A DNA stretch of 17,273 nucleotides from DATJBC01 sp035515515. GTDB lineage: Bacteria; Actinomycetota; Acidimicrobiia; Acidimicrobiales; UBA8190. The DNA is taken from the NCBI GenBank assembly GCA_035515515.1, contig DATJBC010000033.1, positions 1-17,273 of the forward strand, given 5' to 3'. Shown piece after piece: positions 5,057 to 10,791 of this stretch. The first letter of the stretch is position 1; each line of letters begins with the position of its first letter. A model generated the notes under the pieces. It saw only the letters and a program-made list of their open reading frames with translations, was not told the DNA's origin and did no database searches. The position numbers and the translations under genes were made by a program.

Positions 5057-7018
5057 GTGAGCGAGGCCGGGACGAGGCAGCGGGCGCTCGGGACGCTGGG
5101 GCGCGTGCTCATCGGCCGCCCCCTGCGCACCAGCGAGGTGGAGGCCGAGGAGATCACCCCGGTGGAGGGCCTGTCCGCCCTGTCGCTGGACGCCCTCACG
5201 TCGGTGGCCTACGGGCCCGAGGCCATCCTCGTCGTGCTGGCCGGCGCGGGCGCGGGGGCGCTGCACCTGGTGTTCCCCGTCACCGTCGCCATCGTGGTGC
5301 TCCTCGCCATCCTCGTCCTGTCCTACCGGCAGGTGATCGACGCCTATCCCTCGGGGGGCGGCGCCTACGCCGTGGCCCGTGCCAACCTGGGCACGGGCGT
5401 GAGCCTGCTGGCGGCCGCGGCGCTCATCGTCGACTACACGCTCACCGCCGCGGTGTCGATCGCCGCCGGGGTGGGCCAGGTGACATCGGCGTTCCCGGCG
5501 CTGTCATCCGACGCGCTGTGGCTGTGCCTGGCCATGCTGGCGCTCATCACGCTCGTGAACCTGCGCGGCCTCGGTGACGCGGCACGCGCATTCCTCCTCC
5601 CCACCGCCATCTTCATCGTGGGCGTGCTGGCGGTGATCGTGGTGGGCCTCATCCATCCCCTGGCGCGCCAGGTCCCCCAGCCCGGCCGCGTCCTGCTCCC
5701 CACAGGGACGCTCGAGGCGGTGGGGGTCCTCCTCGTGCTGAAGGCGTTCGCCGCGGGGTGCAGCGCGCTGACCGGCGTGGAGGCCGTGGCGAACGGCGTG
5801 CCCCTGTTCCGGGAGCCGCGCCAGCGGCGGGCCAAGCGCACCGAGACGCTCCTCGGCGTCATCCTCGGGGTGATGCTGCTCGGGCTGGGCGTCCTCACCG
5901 TCCGGTTCCACATCCAGCCCCGCAGCGGCCAGACCGCGCTCAGCCAGATCATGGGCGAATCCGTAGGCCGGCACTGGGCCTTCTACGTCGTGTCGCTGGC
6001 CACCACGGCCGCCCTGGCCCTGGCGGCCAACACGTCGTTCGGCGGCCTCCCGGTGCTCGCCAGCCTGCTCAGCCGGGACCACTACCTCCCGCACCTCTTC
6101 CGCCTGCGGGGCGACCGCCAGACGTTCAGCAACGGCATCGTCGCCCTGGCGGTCTTCGCAGCCGCCCTCCTGGTGGCGGTGGACGGCGACACCCAGAGGC
6201 TCATCCCCATGTTCGCCATCGGCGTCTTCACCGGCTTCACGGTGGCGCAGTCCGGGCTGGTGGTCCACTGGTGGCACGAGCGGCCCGCCGGATGGCGGCG
6301 CAGGGCCGGCATCAACGGCCTGGGCGCGGTGGTGACCGCCGTCTCCACCGTCATCTTCCTCGTCACCAAGTTCTCGTCGGGCGGGTGGGTGGTCGTCGTG
6401 GCGGTGACGGTCTTCGTCGTCATGTTCCACCGCATCCGCACCTACTACGAAGGCGTCGCCGACCTCCTGGCCTTCGACGAGATCCCGCCCCCTCCGGCGG
6501 GCAGGCGGACCATGGTCGTCGTGCCCGTCACCAACGTGTCGCTGCTCACCCGCCAGGCGCTCGGTGAGGCCCTGTCACTCAGCGACGACGTCACGGCCGT
6601 CACGGTCGCCCTCGACGACGGCGACGAGGCCCGGGACGTCCAAGCGCGCTGGGCGGCCTGGGACCCCGGCGTCCCGCTGCGAGTGCTGAGCACCGAGTAC
6701 GCGTCGGTGGTGGACCCCATCGTGGCCTTCATCGACGAGGAACGCGCCGCGCACGACGCCCAGGTCGTCGTGCTCATCCCATGCGTGGTCCCCGCCCGGC
6801 TGCGCCACCGGCTCCTGCACAACCAGATCGACGTCGTCCTGTCATCCGCCCTGCGACACCGGACCGACGTGATCGTGGCCCGGGTGCGGATCGACGTCGA
6901 CGTGCGTCAGGTCACGAGCGACACGGGCCGCGCCGACGACGGCGCCCGCCGGCGCATCCCCCAGGCGGCCGCCGCCCCGCCCAGCGCCAGCAGCAGCGAG
7001 CCCGGGCCCAGCGAGTAG
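5057..7018 (+). CDS. KimA-like APC-superfamily potassium transporter with cytosolic C-terminal domain
   Basis: The 653-residue protein begins at a GTG and closely resembles KimA, the K+/H+ symporter of Firmicutes. The N-terminus LIGRPL and the first-helix motif SLDALTSVAYG align with KimA. Residues equivalent to the reported K+-site ligands are present: D45 and Y52 in helix 1, D126, Y127, T130 and S134 in VDYTLTAAVS, and T239 and E242 in LTGVEA. SYRQVIDAYPSGGGAY at 89-104 is another family hallmark. About 12 helices run to residue 465, followed by a soluble region (about 480-620) that resembles the universal-stress-like KimA C-terminal domain, which regulates activity and in Bacillus binds c-di-AMP. 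The last 36 residues are low-complexity and lie antisense to the next gene. Upstream frame extension to 3992 exists but encodes nothing recognisable and crosses two opposing genes. The ribosome site is weak. Confidence 0.87.
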   Translation: MSEAGTRQRALGTLGRVLIGRPLRTSEVEAEEITPVEGLSALSLDALTSVAYGPEAILVVLAGAGAGALHLVFPVTVAIVVLLAILVLSYRQVIDAYPSGGGAYAVARANLGTGVSLLAAAALIVDYTLTAAVSIAAGVGQVTSAFPALSSDALWLCLAMLALITLVNLRGLGDAARAFLLPTAIFIVGVLAVIVVGLIHPLARQVPQPGRVLLPTGTLEAVGVLLVLKAFAAGCSALTGVEAVANGVPLFREPRQRRAKRTETLLGVILGVMLLGLGVLTVRFHIQPRSGQTALSQIMGESVGRHWAFYVVSLATTAALALAANTSFGGLPVLASLLSRDHYLPHLFRLRGDRQTFSNGIVALAVFAAALLVAVDGDTQRLIPMFAIGVFTGFTVAQSGLVVHWWHERPAGWRRRAGINGLGAVVTAVSTVIFLVTKFSSGGWVVVVAVTVFVVMFHRIRTYYEGVADLLAFDEIPPPPAGRRTMVVVPVTNVSLLTRQALGEALSLSDDVTAVTVALDDGDEARDVQARWAAWDPGVPLRVLSTEYASVVDPIVAFIDEERAAHDAQVVVLIPCVVPARLRHRLLHNQIDVVLSSALRHRTDVIVARVRIDVDVRQVTSDTGRADDGARRRIPQAAAAPPSASSSEPGPSE

Positions 7019-7575
7019 ACGACCTGGAAGGCGAGCTCTCGCAGGGGGCGGGCGGGCCTGAAGACCGGCGCGGCGGCGTGCAGCACGGGCCACGCCACCG
7101 GCCCGATCACGAACCAGGCGCCGCACGCCACGACGGCGATGCCCGCCGTGGCGGTGCCCAGCCGGCCGCGTCCGCCCCGCGTCGCCGGCACCAGCCCGAG
7201 CAGGGCCACGGCCGCCAGGACGGCGGCCGCTCCGGGCGCCAGCCACAGCAGGGCGTGGGCCGTGTCCCAGTGCCACGCCGCGGTGCCGTCGGCGCTGAAC
7301 CCCATGGCCGGACCGGTGAAGGCGACCGTCGCGCCCCACGCGCCGACCAGGGCCACCAGGAGGGCGACGAAGGCCACGCGGCCCGCCGGCCCGCGCGCCG
7401 CCGTCAGGGTGATGTCCGGCACGGCGCCCGCCGCCGCGCGTGGGCGCTCCTCGTCCACCGGAGACTCGCCGGCCGCCGCCGCGCCCCGGGCATGACGCGC
7501 GCCGTGTCGTTCCCGCTCCCGGCGGACGGCGTCGTGTTCCATCACGGTCGTGGCGTCCGGGTGCCGATCGGCCAT
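6907..7575 (-). CDS. Predicted four-helix membrane protein of unknown function
   Basis: The 222-residue protein has a charged, His/Arg/Glu-rich soluble N-terminus (1-62) and four predicted membrane helices at about 64-87, 104-128, 140-162 and 182-207. I recognise no named family. Notable positions are GPAMGFSADG in the first loop, WHWDTAHALLWLAPG at the start of helix 2, and IGPVAWPVL at the end of helix 3. I chose ATG at 7575 because GGAGG lies 9 bases upstream; the frame is open to 7665, but that stretch is Arg-rich and lacks a ribosome site. The 3' end overlaps the KimA-like gene by 112 bp on the opposite strand, so helix 4 is encoded antisense to the transporter's tail. A SigF/SigB-like promoter at 7669-7696 points at this gene, suggesting stress or stationary-phase expression. 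Its role might be envelope stress or accessory to transport, but this is speculation. Confidence 0.75.
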   Translation of the reverse strand: MADRHPDATTVMEHDAVRRERERHGARHARGAAAAGESPVDEERPRAAAGAVPDITLTAARGPAGRVAFVALLVALVGAWGATVAFTGPAMGFSADGTAAWHWDTAHALLWLAPGAAAVLAAVALLGLVPATRGGRGRLGTATAGIAVVACGAWFVIGPVAWPVLHAAAPVFRPARPLRELAFQVVYSLGPGSLLLALGGAAAAWGMRRRAPSSARPVSLVT

Positions 7576-7668
7576 GGCGATCGCCTCCTGTCCCGTGCCG
7601 CGTCCCCGGCGAGCGATCCCGCCCGCGGAGCCACGGCGCCTCGCGTGTGCGTGCTCCTGGCGCATGCG

Positions 7669-7696
7669 ATACCCGGCGCGGCGTCACGCAGAAACA
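7669..7696 (-). promoter_or_regulatory. Candidate SigF/SigB-type promoter of the membrane protein gene
   Basis: Read leftward, TGTTT (7696-7692) is followed by 17 bases and then GGGTAT (7674-7669). This fits the stress-sigma pattern GGWWT-N16/17-GGGTAY described for mycobacterial SigF, and GGGTAT is the canonical minus-10 of Bacillus SigB. The minus-10 lies 93 bp upstream of the ATG at 7575. A SigF-type sigma operon begins 470 bp to the right, so a local target is plausible. Confidence 0.55.
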
Positions 7697-7846
7697 GCCC
7701 CCGGGCCTCGGCGCAGGGCGTGGCGGGCGCGCAGGTGACGAACAGTGGCGACCTACGCCCATAGCGCGCGAAGTCCCACGACGACGGGCCATGTTGTCGC
7801 ATCGTTGTTGCCACGTTTCGCCGTCCGTGTCCGCAGGCACGAATCC

Positions 7847-7863
7847 GCAGGAACCGGTTCTGC
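7847..7863. repeat. Dyad: GAACCGGTTC core inside a near-palindrome
   Basis: GAACCGGTTC (7851-7860) is a perfect 10-bp palindrome. Omitting G7851 makes the larger 7847-7863 segment a 16-bp palindrome (GCAG-AACCGGTT-CTGC). It lies 275 bp upstream of the STAS gene and could be an operator. Function is not known. Confidence 0.3.
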
Positions 7864-7972
7864 TTTCCGCCTGCACGACGACCAATCACATGCCCTCCTG
7901 CGCCCGGACCCGGGGGCGTGGGACGCGGCCGAGGGGGCGCGCCCGCTTTGCGGTGTCGGGCCTGCGCGCCAT

Positions 7973-7985
7973 GATGGGACCCATC
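7973..7985. repeat. Perfect 6+1+6 inverted repeat upstream of the sigma operon
   Basis: GATGGG and CCCATC flank a single A. The dyad is 153 bp upstream of the STAS start codon, a plausible position for an operator near the operon promoter. No known regulator motif is matched. Confidence 0.3.
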
Positions 7986-8137
7986 GGTCCTGCGCGAGCG
8001 CCTCGAGCGAGCGGCGAACCGGTCGGGCGGGCGGTGATGGGCATCCGTCGAGTCCCGACTCCCGCTCCTCGAGGGCGGCCAGGTGCCGGCGCTCTTCACC
8101 ACGGGCGTCACGGGCGAGCGGAGCTGGGAGGAGATCC

Positions 8138-8488
8138 ATGGTGATTCCAGAGGCAGACTTCGAGGTGTCCGACCGCGTGCACGACGGCGTGCCCGTCATG
8201 GTCGTCCACGGCGAGATCGACGTGGCCACCGCGCCCCAGCTTCGTGAGAGGCTGCTGGCCATGGCGGAGGGCAACCACGCACTGGCCGTGGCCGACCTGA
8301 GCGGCGTGACGTTCATGGACTCCACCGCGCTGGGCGTCCTCGTGAGCGGGGTCAAGCGCTTCCGCAGCGGGGGTGGCGACCTTCGCCTGGTGATCACCGA
8401 ACCCCACATCGCCAAGGTCTTCGCCATCACCGGGCTCGACGACCTGTTCTCGATCTACCCGAGCGCCGAACGCGCCATCTCGGCGTGA
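8138..8488 (+). CDS. STAS-domain anti-sigma factor antagonist (RsbV-like)
   Basis: The 116-residue protein is a single STAS domain. Typical features are VVHGEIDVATAPQLRERL at 22-39, the strand ALAVADLSGV, and the phosphorylation loop FMDSTALGVLV at 59-69 with S62 as the predicted phospho-acceptor. In the partner-switching scheme the unphosphorylated protein binds an RsbW-type anti-sigma factor and releases the sigma factor; phosphorylation at that Ser breaks the interaction. I chose ATG at 8138 because GGGAGGAG lies 4 bases upstream; the frame is open further upstream but without coding character. The RsbW-like gene follows after 28 bp and the sigma factor after that, so the three form a classic operon. 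Because the neighbouring RsbW-like protein has a degenerate ATP site, the kinase acting on S62 may be encoded elsewhere, possibly at 10160-10591. Confidence 0.92.
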   Translation: MVIPEADFEVSDRVHDGVPVMVVHGEIDVATAPQLRERLLAMAEGNHALAVADLSGVTFMDSTALGVLVSGVKRFRSGGGDLRLVITEPHIAKVFAITGLDDLFSIYPSAERAISA

Positions 8489-8516
8489 CCCGGCACGTCC
8501 GATCCCCGCACCGAAC

Positions 8517-8897
8517 ATGTCCGACGCCCAGCGAGTCGAGTTGTCGTTCCCGGCCCGGCCGGACATGGCCTTCCTGGCACGCATGACGGCGGCCGCGGTG
8601 GCCTCGCGCGCCGACTTCGGGCTCGATCAGGTCGAGGACCTCCGGCTCGCCATCGACGAGCTGTACGTCGCCTTGGTCGGCGAGCAGGGAGCCGAGGGCG
8701 ACGTGCGCCTGTCCTTCGAGTGGACCCCGGAGGCCGTGCGCGTCACCGGCAGCCTGGCCGGCGCTTCGGCAGGGGCCTCGCCGGTGTCGCTGAGCGACCT
8801 TTCCGAGCGGATCCTCGACGCCCTCGTCGACGAGCACGGGGTGGACGGACGGACAGGCGCCCCCGGCGTGTGGCTGTCAGTCCGGAGGCGGGCATGA
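8517..8897 (+). CDS. RsbW-like anti-sigma factor with divergent ATP-binding motifs
   Basis: The 126-residue protein sits between STAS and SigF-type genes, exactly where RsbW anti-sigma kinases occur, and its N-terminal half fits: VELSFPARPDMAFLARMTAA at 7-26, then VEDLRLAIDELYVAL at 39-53. In RsbW and SpoIIAB the N-box reads E-x-x-x-N, where Asn helps coordinate Mg-ATP. Here the Glu is E48 but the Asn position is A52. The C-terminal half lacks a D-x-G-x-G box, having VTGSLAGASAGAS instead, and ends GVWLSVRRRA. ATP binding and kinase activity are therefore doubtful, whereas sigma binding may remain. Its stop overlaps the sigma factor's start by 4 bp (ATGA), implying translational coupling and balanced synthesis of the pair. 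Actinobacterial RsbW-like proteins are diverse, so a variant ATP site cannot be excluded. Confidence 0.8.
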   Translation: MSDAQRVELSFPARPDMAFLARMTAAAVASRADFGLDQVEDLRLAIDELYVALVGEQGAEGDVRLSFEWTPEAVRVTGSLAGASAGASPVSLSDLSERILDALVDEHGVDGRTGAPGVWLSVRRRA

Positions 8898-9670
8898 CGA
8901 GCACGGCGTCGCGCGCCGAATGGGGAGCGGCGTGGCGCGCCGAGATGAAGGAGAAGTTCCGGGACTTCGCCCGGTCACGGGACGACCGGCTGCGCGCCGA
9001 ACTGGTCGAGGCCAACCTGGGCCTGGCCGAGCAGCTGGCACGGCGCTTCACCCGCCGGGGTGAGCCCTACGACGACCTCGTCCAGGTCAGCTCGCTCGGG
9101 CTCATCAAGTCGGTGGACCGCTTCGACCCCGACCGCGGCGTCGAATTCACCACCTTCGCCACCAAGACCATCCTGGGAGAGCTCAAGCGCCACTTCCGCG
9201 ACAAGGGCTGGGCCGTGCGGGCCCCGCGGCGCGTGCAGGAGCTCTACCTCGACCTCGGCCACGCGGTGGCCACCCTCACCCAGGAGCTGCGGCGGCCACC
9301 CACCATCGCCGAGCTCTCGGCGGCCTCCGGGGCCAGCGAGGACGAGGTCATCGAGGCACTGGAAGCCGGTCGCGGCTACCGCTCCGCGTCCCTCGACGAC
9401 GCCGAGCCCGGCGACGAGGCGCTGGCCTCACGGCTGGGCGCCGAGGACCGCACGTTCGGCGACGCCGAGTGGCGGGTCGTGCTGAGCCCCCACCTGCAGA
9501 CGCTCCCGGCCCGCGACCGCGCCATCCTGCGGTACCGGTTCGTCGACGGCCTCACCCAGACCGAGATCGCCGACCGGGTGGGCATCAGCCAGATGCACGT
9601 GTCGCGACGGCTGACCCGCCTGCTGGCCTCGCTGCGCGACGTGTGCGCGCAGACCCTCGAGGCCAGCTGA
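8894..9670 (+). CDS. RNA polymerase sigma factor of the SigF/SigB/SigG (group 3) type
   Basis: The 258-residue protein has all regions of a stress or sporulation-type sigma-70 factor. Region 2 spans about 32-115, with LVEANLGLAEQLARRF, the 2.2 core YDDLVQVSSLGLIKSVDRFD at 59-78, and the 2.3-2.4 stretch GVEFTTFATKTILGELKRHF. Region 3 (about 116-190) follows with RVQELYLDLGHAV and RPPTIAELSAASG. Region 4 (about 200-250) includes LPARDRAILRYRFVDGLTQT and the helix-turn-helix TEIADRVGISQMHVSRRLTR. This matches SigF, which directs stress, stationary-phase or sporulation genes from GGGTAY-type promoters. It starts at the ATG overlapping the upstream stop by 4 bp, with GGAGG 6 bases before it. Control by the two upstream proteins is inferred from gene order. 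A weak hairpin (9696-9708) follows the stop. Confidence 0.93.
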   Translation: MTSTASRAEWGAAWRAEMKEKFRDFARSRDDRLRAELVEANLGLAEQLARRFTRRGEPYDDLVQVSSLGLIKSVDRFDPDRGVEFTTFATKTILGELKRHFRDKGWAVRAPRRVQELYLDLGHAVATLTQELRRPPTIAELSAASGASEDEVIEALEAGRGYRSASLDDAEPGDEALASRLGAEDRTFGDAEWRVVLSPHLQTLPARDRAILRYRFVDGLTQTEIADRVGISQMHVSRRLTRLLASLRDVCAQTLEAS

Positions 9671-9695
9671 CCTCTCCCCGGGCCACCTGACCGAT

Positions 9696-9708
9696 CCCCG
9701 GCGCGGGG
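9696..9708 (+). terminator. Short hairpin downstream of the sigma factor gene
   Basis: CCCCG and CGGGG pair around a 3-base loop, 25 bases after the sigma factor stop. There is no T-tract. It just precedes the candidate promoter at 9710-9735 and could separate the two transcription units. Confidence 0.3.
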
Positions 9709-9709
9709 C

Positions 9710-9735
9710 GGTTGGCGGCCGGCCCCCCGGGGTAG
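9710..9735 (+). promoter_or_regulatory. Weak candidate SigF-type promoter of the Cys/His protein gene
   Basis: GGTTG (9710-9714), 15 bases, then GGGTAG (9730-9735). Compared with GGWWT-N16/17-GGGTAY it has one mismatch in each box and a spacer one base short. The minus-10 is 85 bp upstream of the ATG at 9821, similar to the distance for the better candidate at 7669. Confidence 0.35.
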
Positions 9736-9739
9736 GGCA

Positions 9740-9755
9740 GGGGCCACGTGGCCCC
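9740..9755. repeat. Perfect 16-bp palindrome at the predicted transcription start
   Basis: GGGGCCACGTGGCCCC is perfectly symmetric around a CACGTG core. It starts 4 bases after the candidate minus-10 box, over the expected start site. This is a typical repressor position. As RNA it could instead fold as a 5' hairpin. No DNA-binding protein in the window is clearly linked to it. Confidence 0.4.
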
Positions 9756-9820
9756 CACCGCCGGGGGGTCACGGGCCGAGGGGGTGCCGGCTGCAGGCGG
9801 CGGATGGGAGGGCGAAGCCC

Positions 9821-10102
9821 ATGCCGCAGCGTCACCGACCGGAGCTGTCGGAGGCCGTGATGGCCGAGCCACTGGTGGGGACCAGGCGCAGCCCCCGGAC
9901 CTTCGGGTCCGACCGGGTGTGCGACGCCCCCGGCTGCCCGACACGGCTGTCGATCTACAACGGCGGCTCGTTCTGCGCCTCGCACAGCGCCCACCGCGTG
10001 TGGCGGCCGGCGCGCCTCACCCCCGAGGACGAACTGTCGATGGACACCCCGGCGATCGACGTGGTTTCGGTCGCCGAGGCTGAGCCGCGCGACGCCGCCT
10101 AG
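9821..10102 (+). CDS. Small Cys/His-motif protein, possible zinc-binding fold, function unknown
   Basis: The 93-residue protein contains a compact motif, C34-x4-C39-x12-C52-x2-H55, within RVCDAPGCPTRLSIYNGGSF followed by CASH. The C, C, C, H pattern suggests a single bound zinc ion. The rest is short, with an Arg-rich lead (RRSPRTFGS) and an acidic tail. I recall similar small actinobacterial proteins with a GC-x-TRLS-x-YN core, but know no function for them. Two starts are possible: ATG 9821, with GGGAGG about 9 bases upstream, and ATG 9860, with GGAGG 5 bases upstream; the motif is in both. It follows the sigma factor gene by 150 bp on the same strand, behind a possible SigF-type promoter and a palindrome, so it may be a sigma target or a regulator. 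It converges on the RsbW-like ATPase gene. Confidence 0.7.
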   Translation: MPQRHRPELSEAVMAEPLVGTRRSPRTFGSDRVCDAPGCPTRLSIYNGGSFCASHSAHRVWRPARLTPEDELSMDTPAIDVVSVAEAEPRDAA

Positions 10103-10139
10103 GGAGCGGACGGGGCGTCTGCATCCGGCAGGAGGATCG

Positions 10140-10153
10140 CGCCCGCGGGGGCG
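10140..10153. terminator. Hairpin between convergent genes
   Basis: CGCCC and GGGCG pair around a GCGG loop in the 57-bp gap between the Cys/His protein gene and the leftward ATPase gene. It could terminate either transcript. There is no T-tract. Confidence 0.3.
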
Positions 10154-10159
10154 GCGTCC

Positions 10160-10591
10160 TCAGGCGGTGGGGGAGGTCGCCGGTGGCGTCGCCAGGTGCC
10201 ACGCCTGCGCCCGGCTAGCGCCGGTGTCGAGGTCGAACCACACCGTCTTGCCTGCGCCGTCGCCTGTCGGCTCCCACCCCCAGTCGTCGGCCAGGGCGTC
10301 GACCAGGGCGATGCCCCGGCCGGACGTCGACAACGGCGGGCCGTGGCGCAGCTCCGGTGGACGCGGGTCGTCGTCCGCCAGGCTCACGTGGAGGCGCCCG
10401 CGCCGCATCGCCAGCGTCAGCTCCGAGGTGGTGCCGGCGTGGACGACGGCGTTGGCCACCAGCTCGGTCACGAGCAGGCAGGCCACGTCGTCGAGGTGGG
10501 ACAGGCCCCAGGCGGCCAGCACCGTGCGCGTGACCCACCGCGCCTCGGCGGCACTGGTGACGTCGGGCGTGAGTGACGAATGCTGTTGCAC
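10160..10591 (-). CDS. RsbW-like ATP-binding (HATPase_c_2) anti-sigma regulatory protein
   Basis: The 143-residue protein is a GHKL-type ATP-binding domain of the anti-sigma or serine-kinase class. The N-box is intact in LLVTELVANAVVHAG (E43, N47). LADDDPRPP at 71-79 replaces the G1 box in the form usual for actinobacterial members, and the G2 motif is GRGIALVDALADDWGW at 91-106. GKTVWFDL near 115-122 is the closing strand. Such proteins bind a sigma factor, an anti-anti-sigma protein, or both, and may phosphorylate STAS proteins. I chose GTG at 10591 because the domain begins just after it; GTG codons at 10621 and 10660 are in frame and possible, and no start has a well-placed ribosome site. 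A SigF-type promoter candidate lies upstream. It is monocistronic and divergent from the ligase gene. It could be the kinase missing from the sigma operon. Confidence 0.85.
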   Translation of the reverse strand: MQQHSSLTPDVTSAAEARWVTRTVLAAWGLSHLDDVACLLVTELVANAVVHAGTTSELTLAMRRGRLHVSLADDDPRPPELRHGPPLSTSGRGIALVDALADDWGWEPTGDGAGKTVWFDLDTGASRAQAWHLATPPATSPTA

Positions 10592-10680
10592 GCCGACCGT
10601 GGCCCTTCCTTCGGCAGACACCGCTGTCGTCAGGCTCCGCTCCTTCGCCCCGGCGGCCACCCTGTGATCTCGCTGCGACC

Positions 10681-10707
10681 GTACCCAGGGGGCACAGAAG
10701 CAACACC
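10681..10707 (-). promoter_or_regulatory. Candidate SigF/SigB-type promoter of the lone RsbW-like gene
   Basis: Read leftward, GGTGT (10707-10703) is followed by 16 bases and GGGTAC (10686-10681). GGGTAC is the streptomycete SigB minus-10, and GNNT-N14/16-GGGTAC is its described pattern. The box lies 90 bp upstream of the GTG at 10591 and only about 20 bp before the GTG at 10660, which argues for one of the downstream starts. Confidence 0.5.
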
Positions 10708-10791
10708 GCAGGTAATGCTGGGGACCCGCCCGGCCCCCTTCCCGGGACCGGGACCGCCCCACAGCCCAGGACAGCGCCGCCAGGAACGATA

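Larger units (their letters stand above)
7576..8137. other. 562-bp non-coding divergent region before the sigma-regulator operon
   Basis: No frame here codes for a recognisable protein. It contains the leftward SigF-type promoter at 7669-7696 and must also hold the rightward promoter of the STAS/anti-sigma/sigma operon, which I could not identify. The segment 7780-7890 is noticeably less GC-rich than its surroundings. Two dyads stand out: GAACCGGTTC at 7851-7860 and GATGGG-A-CCCATC at 7973-7985. The length is unusual for this compact window and leaves room for a long leader or a small RNA. Confidence 0.6.
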
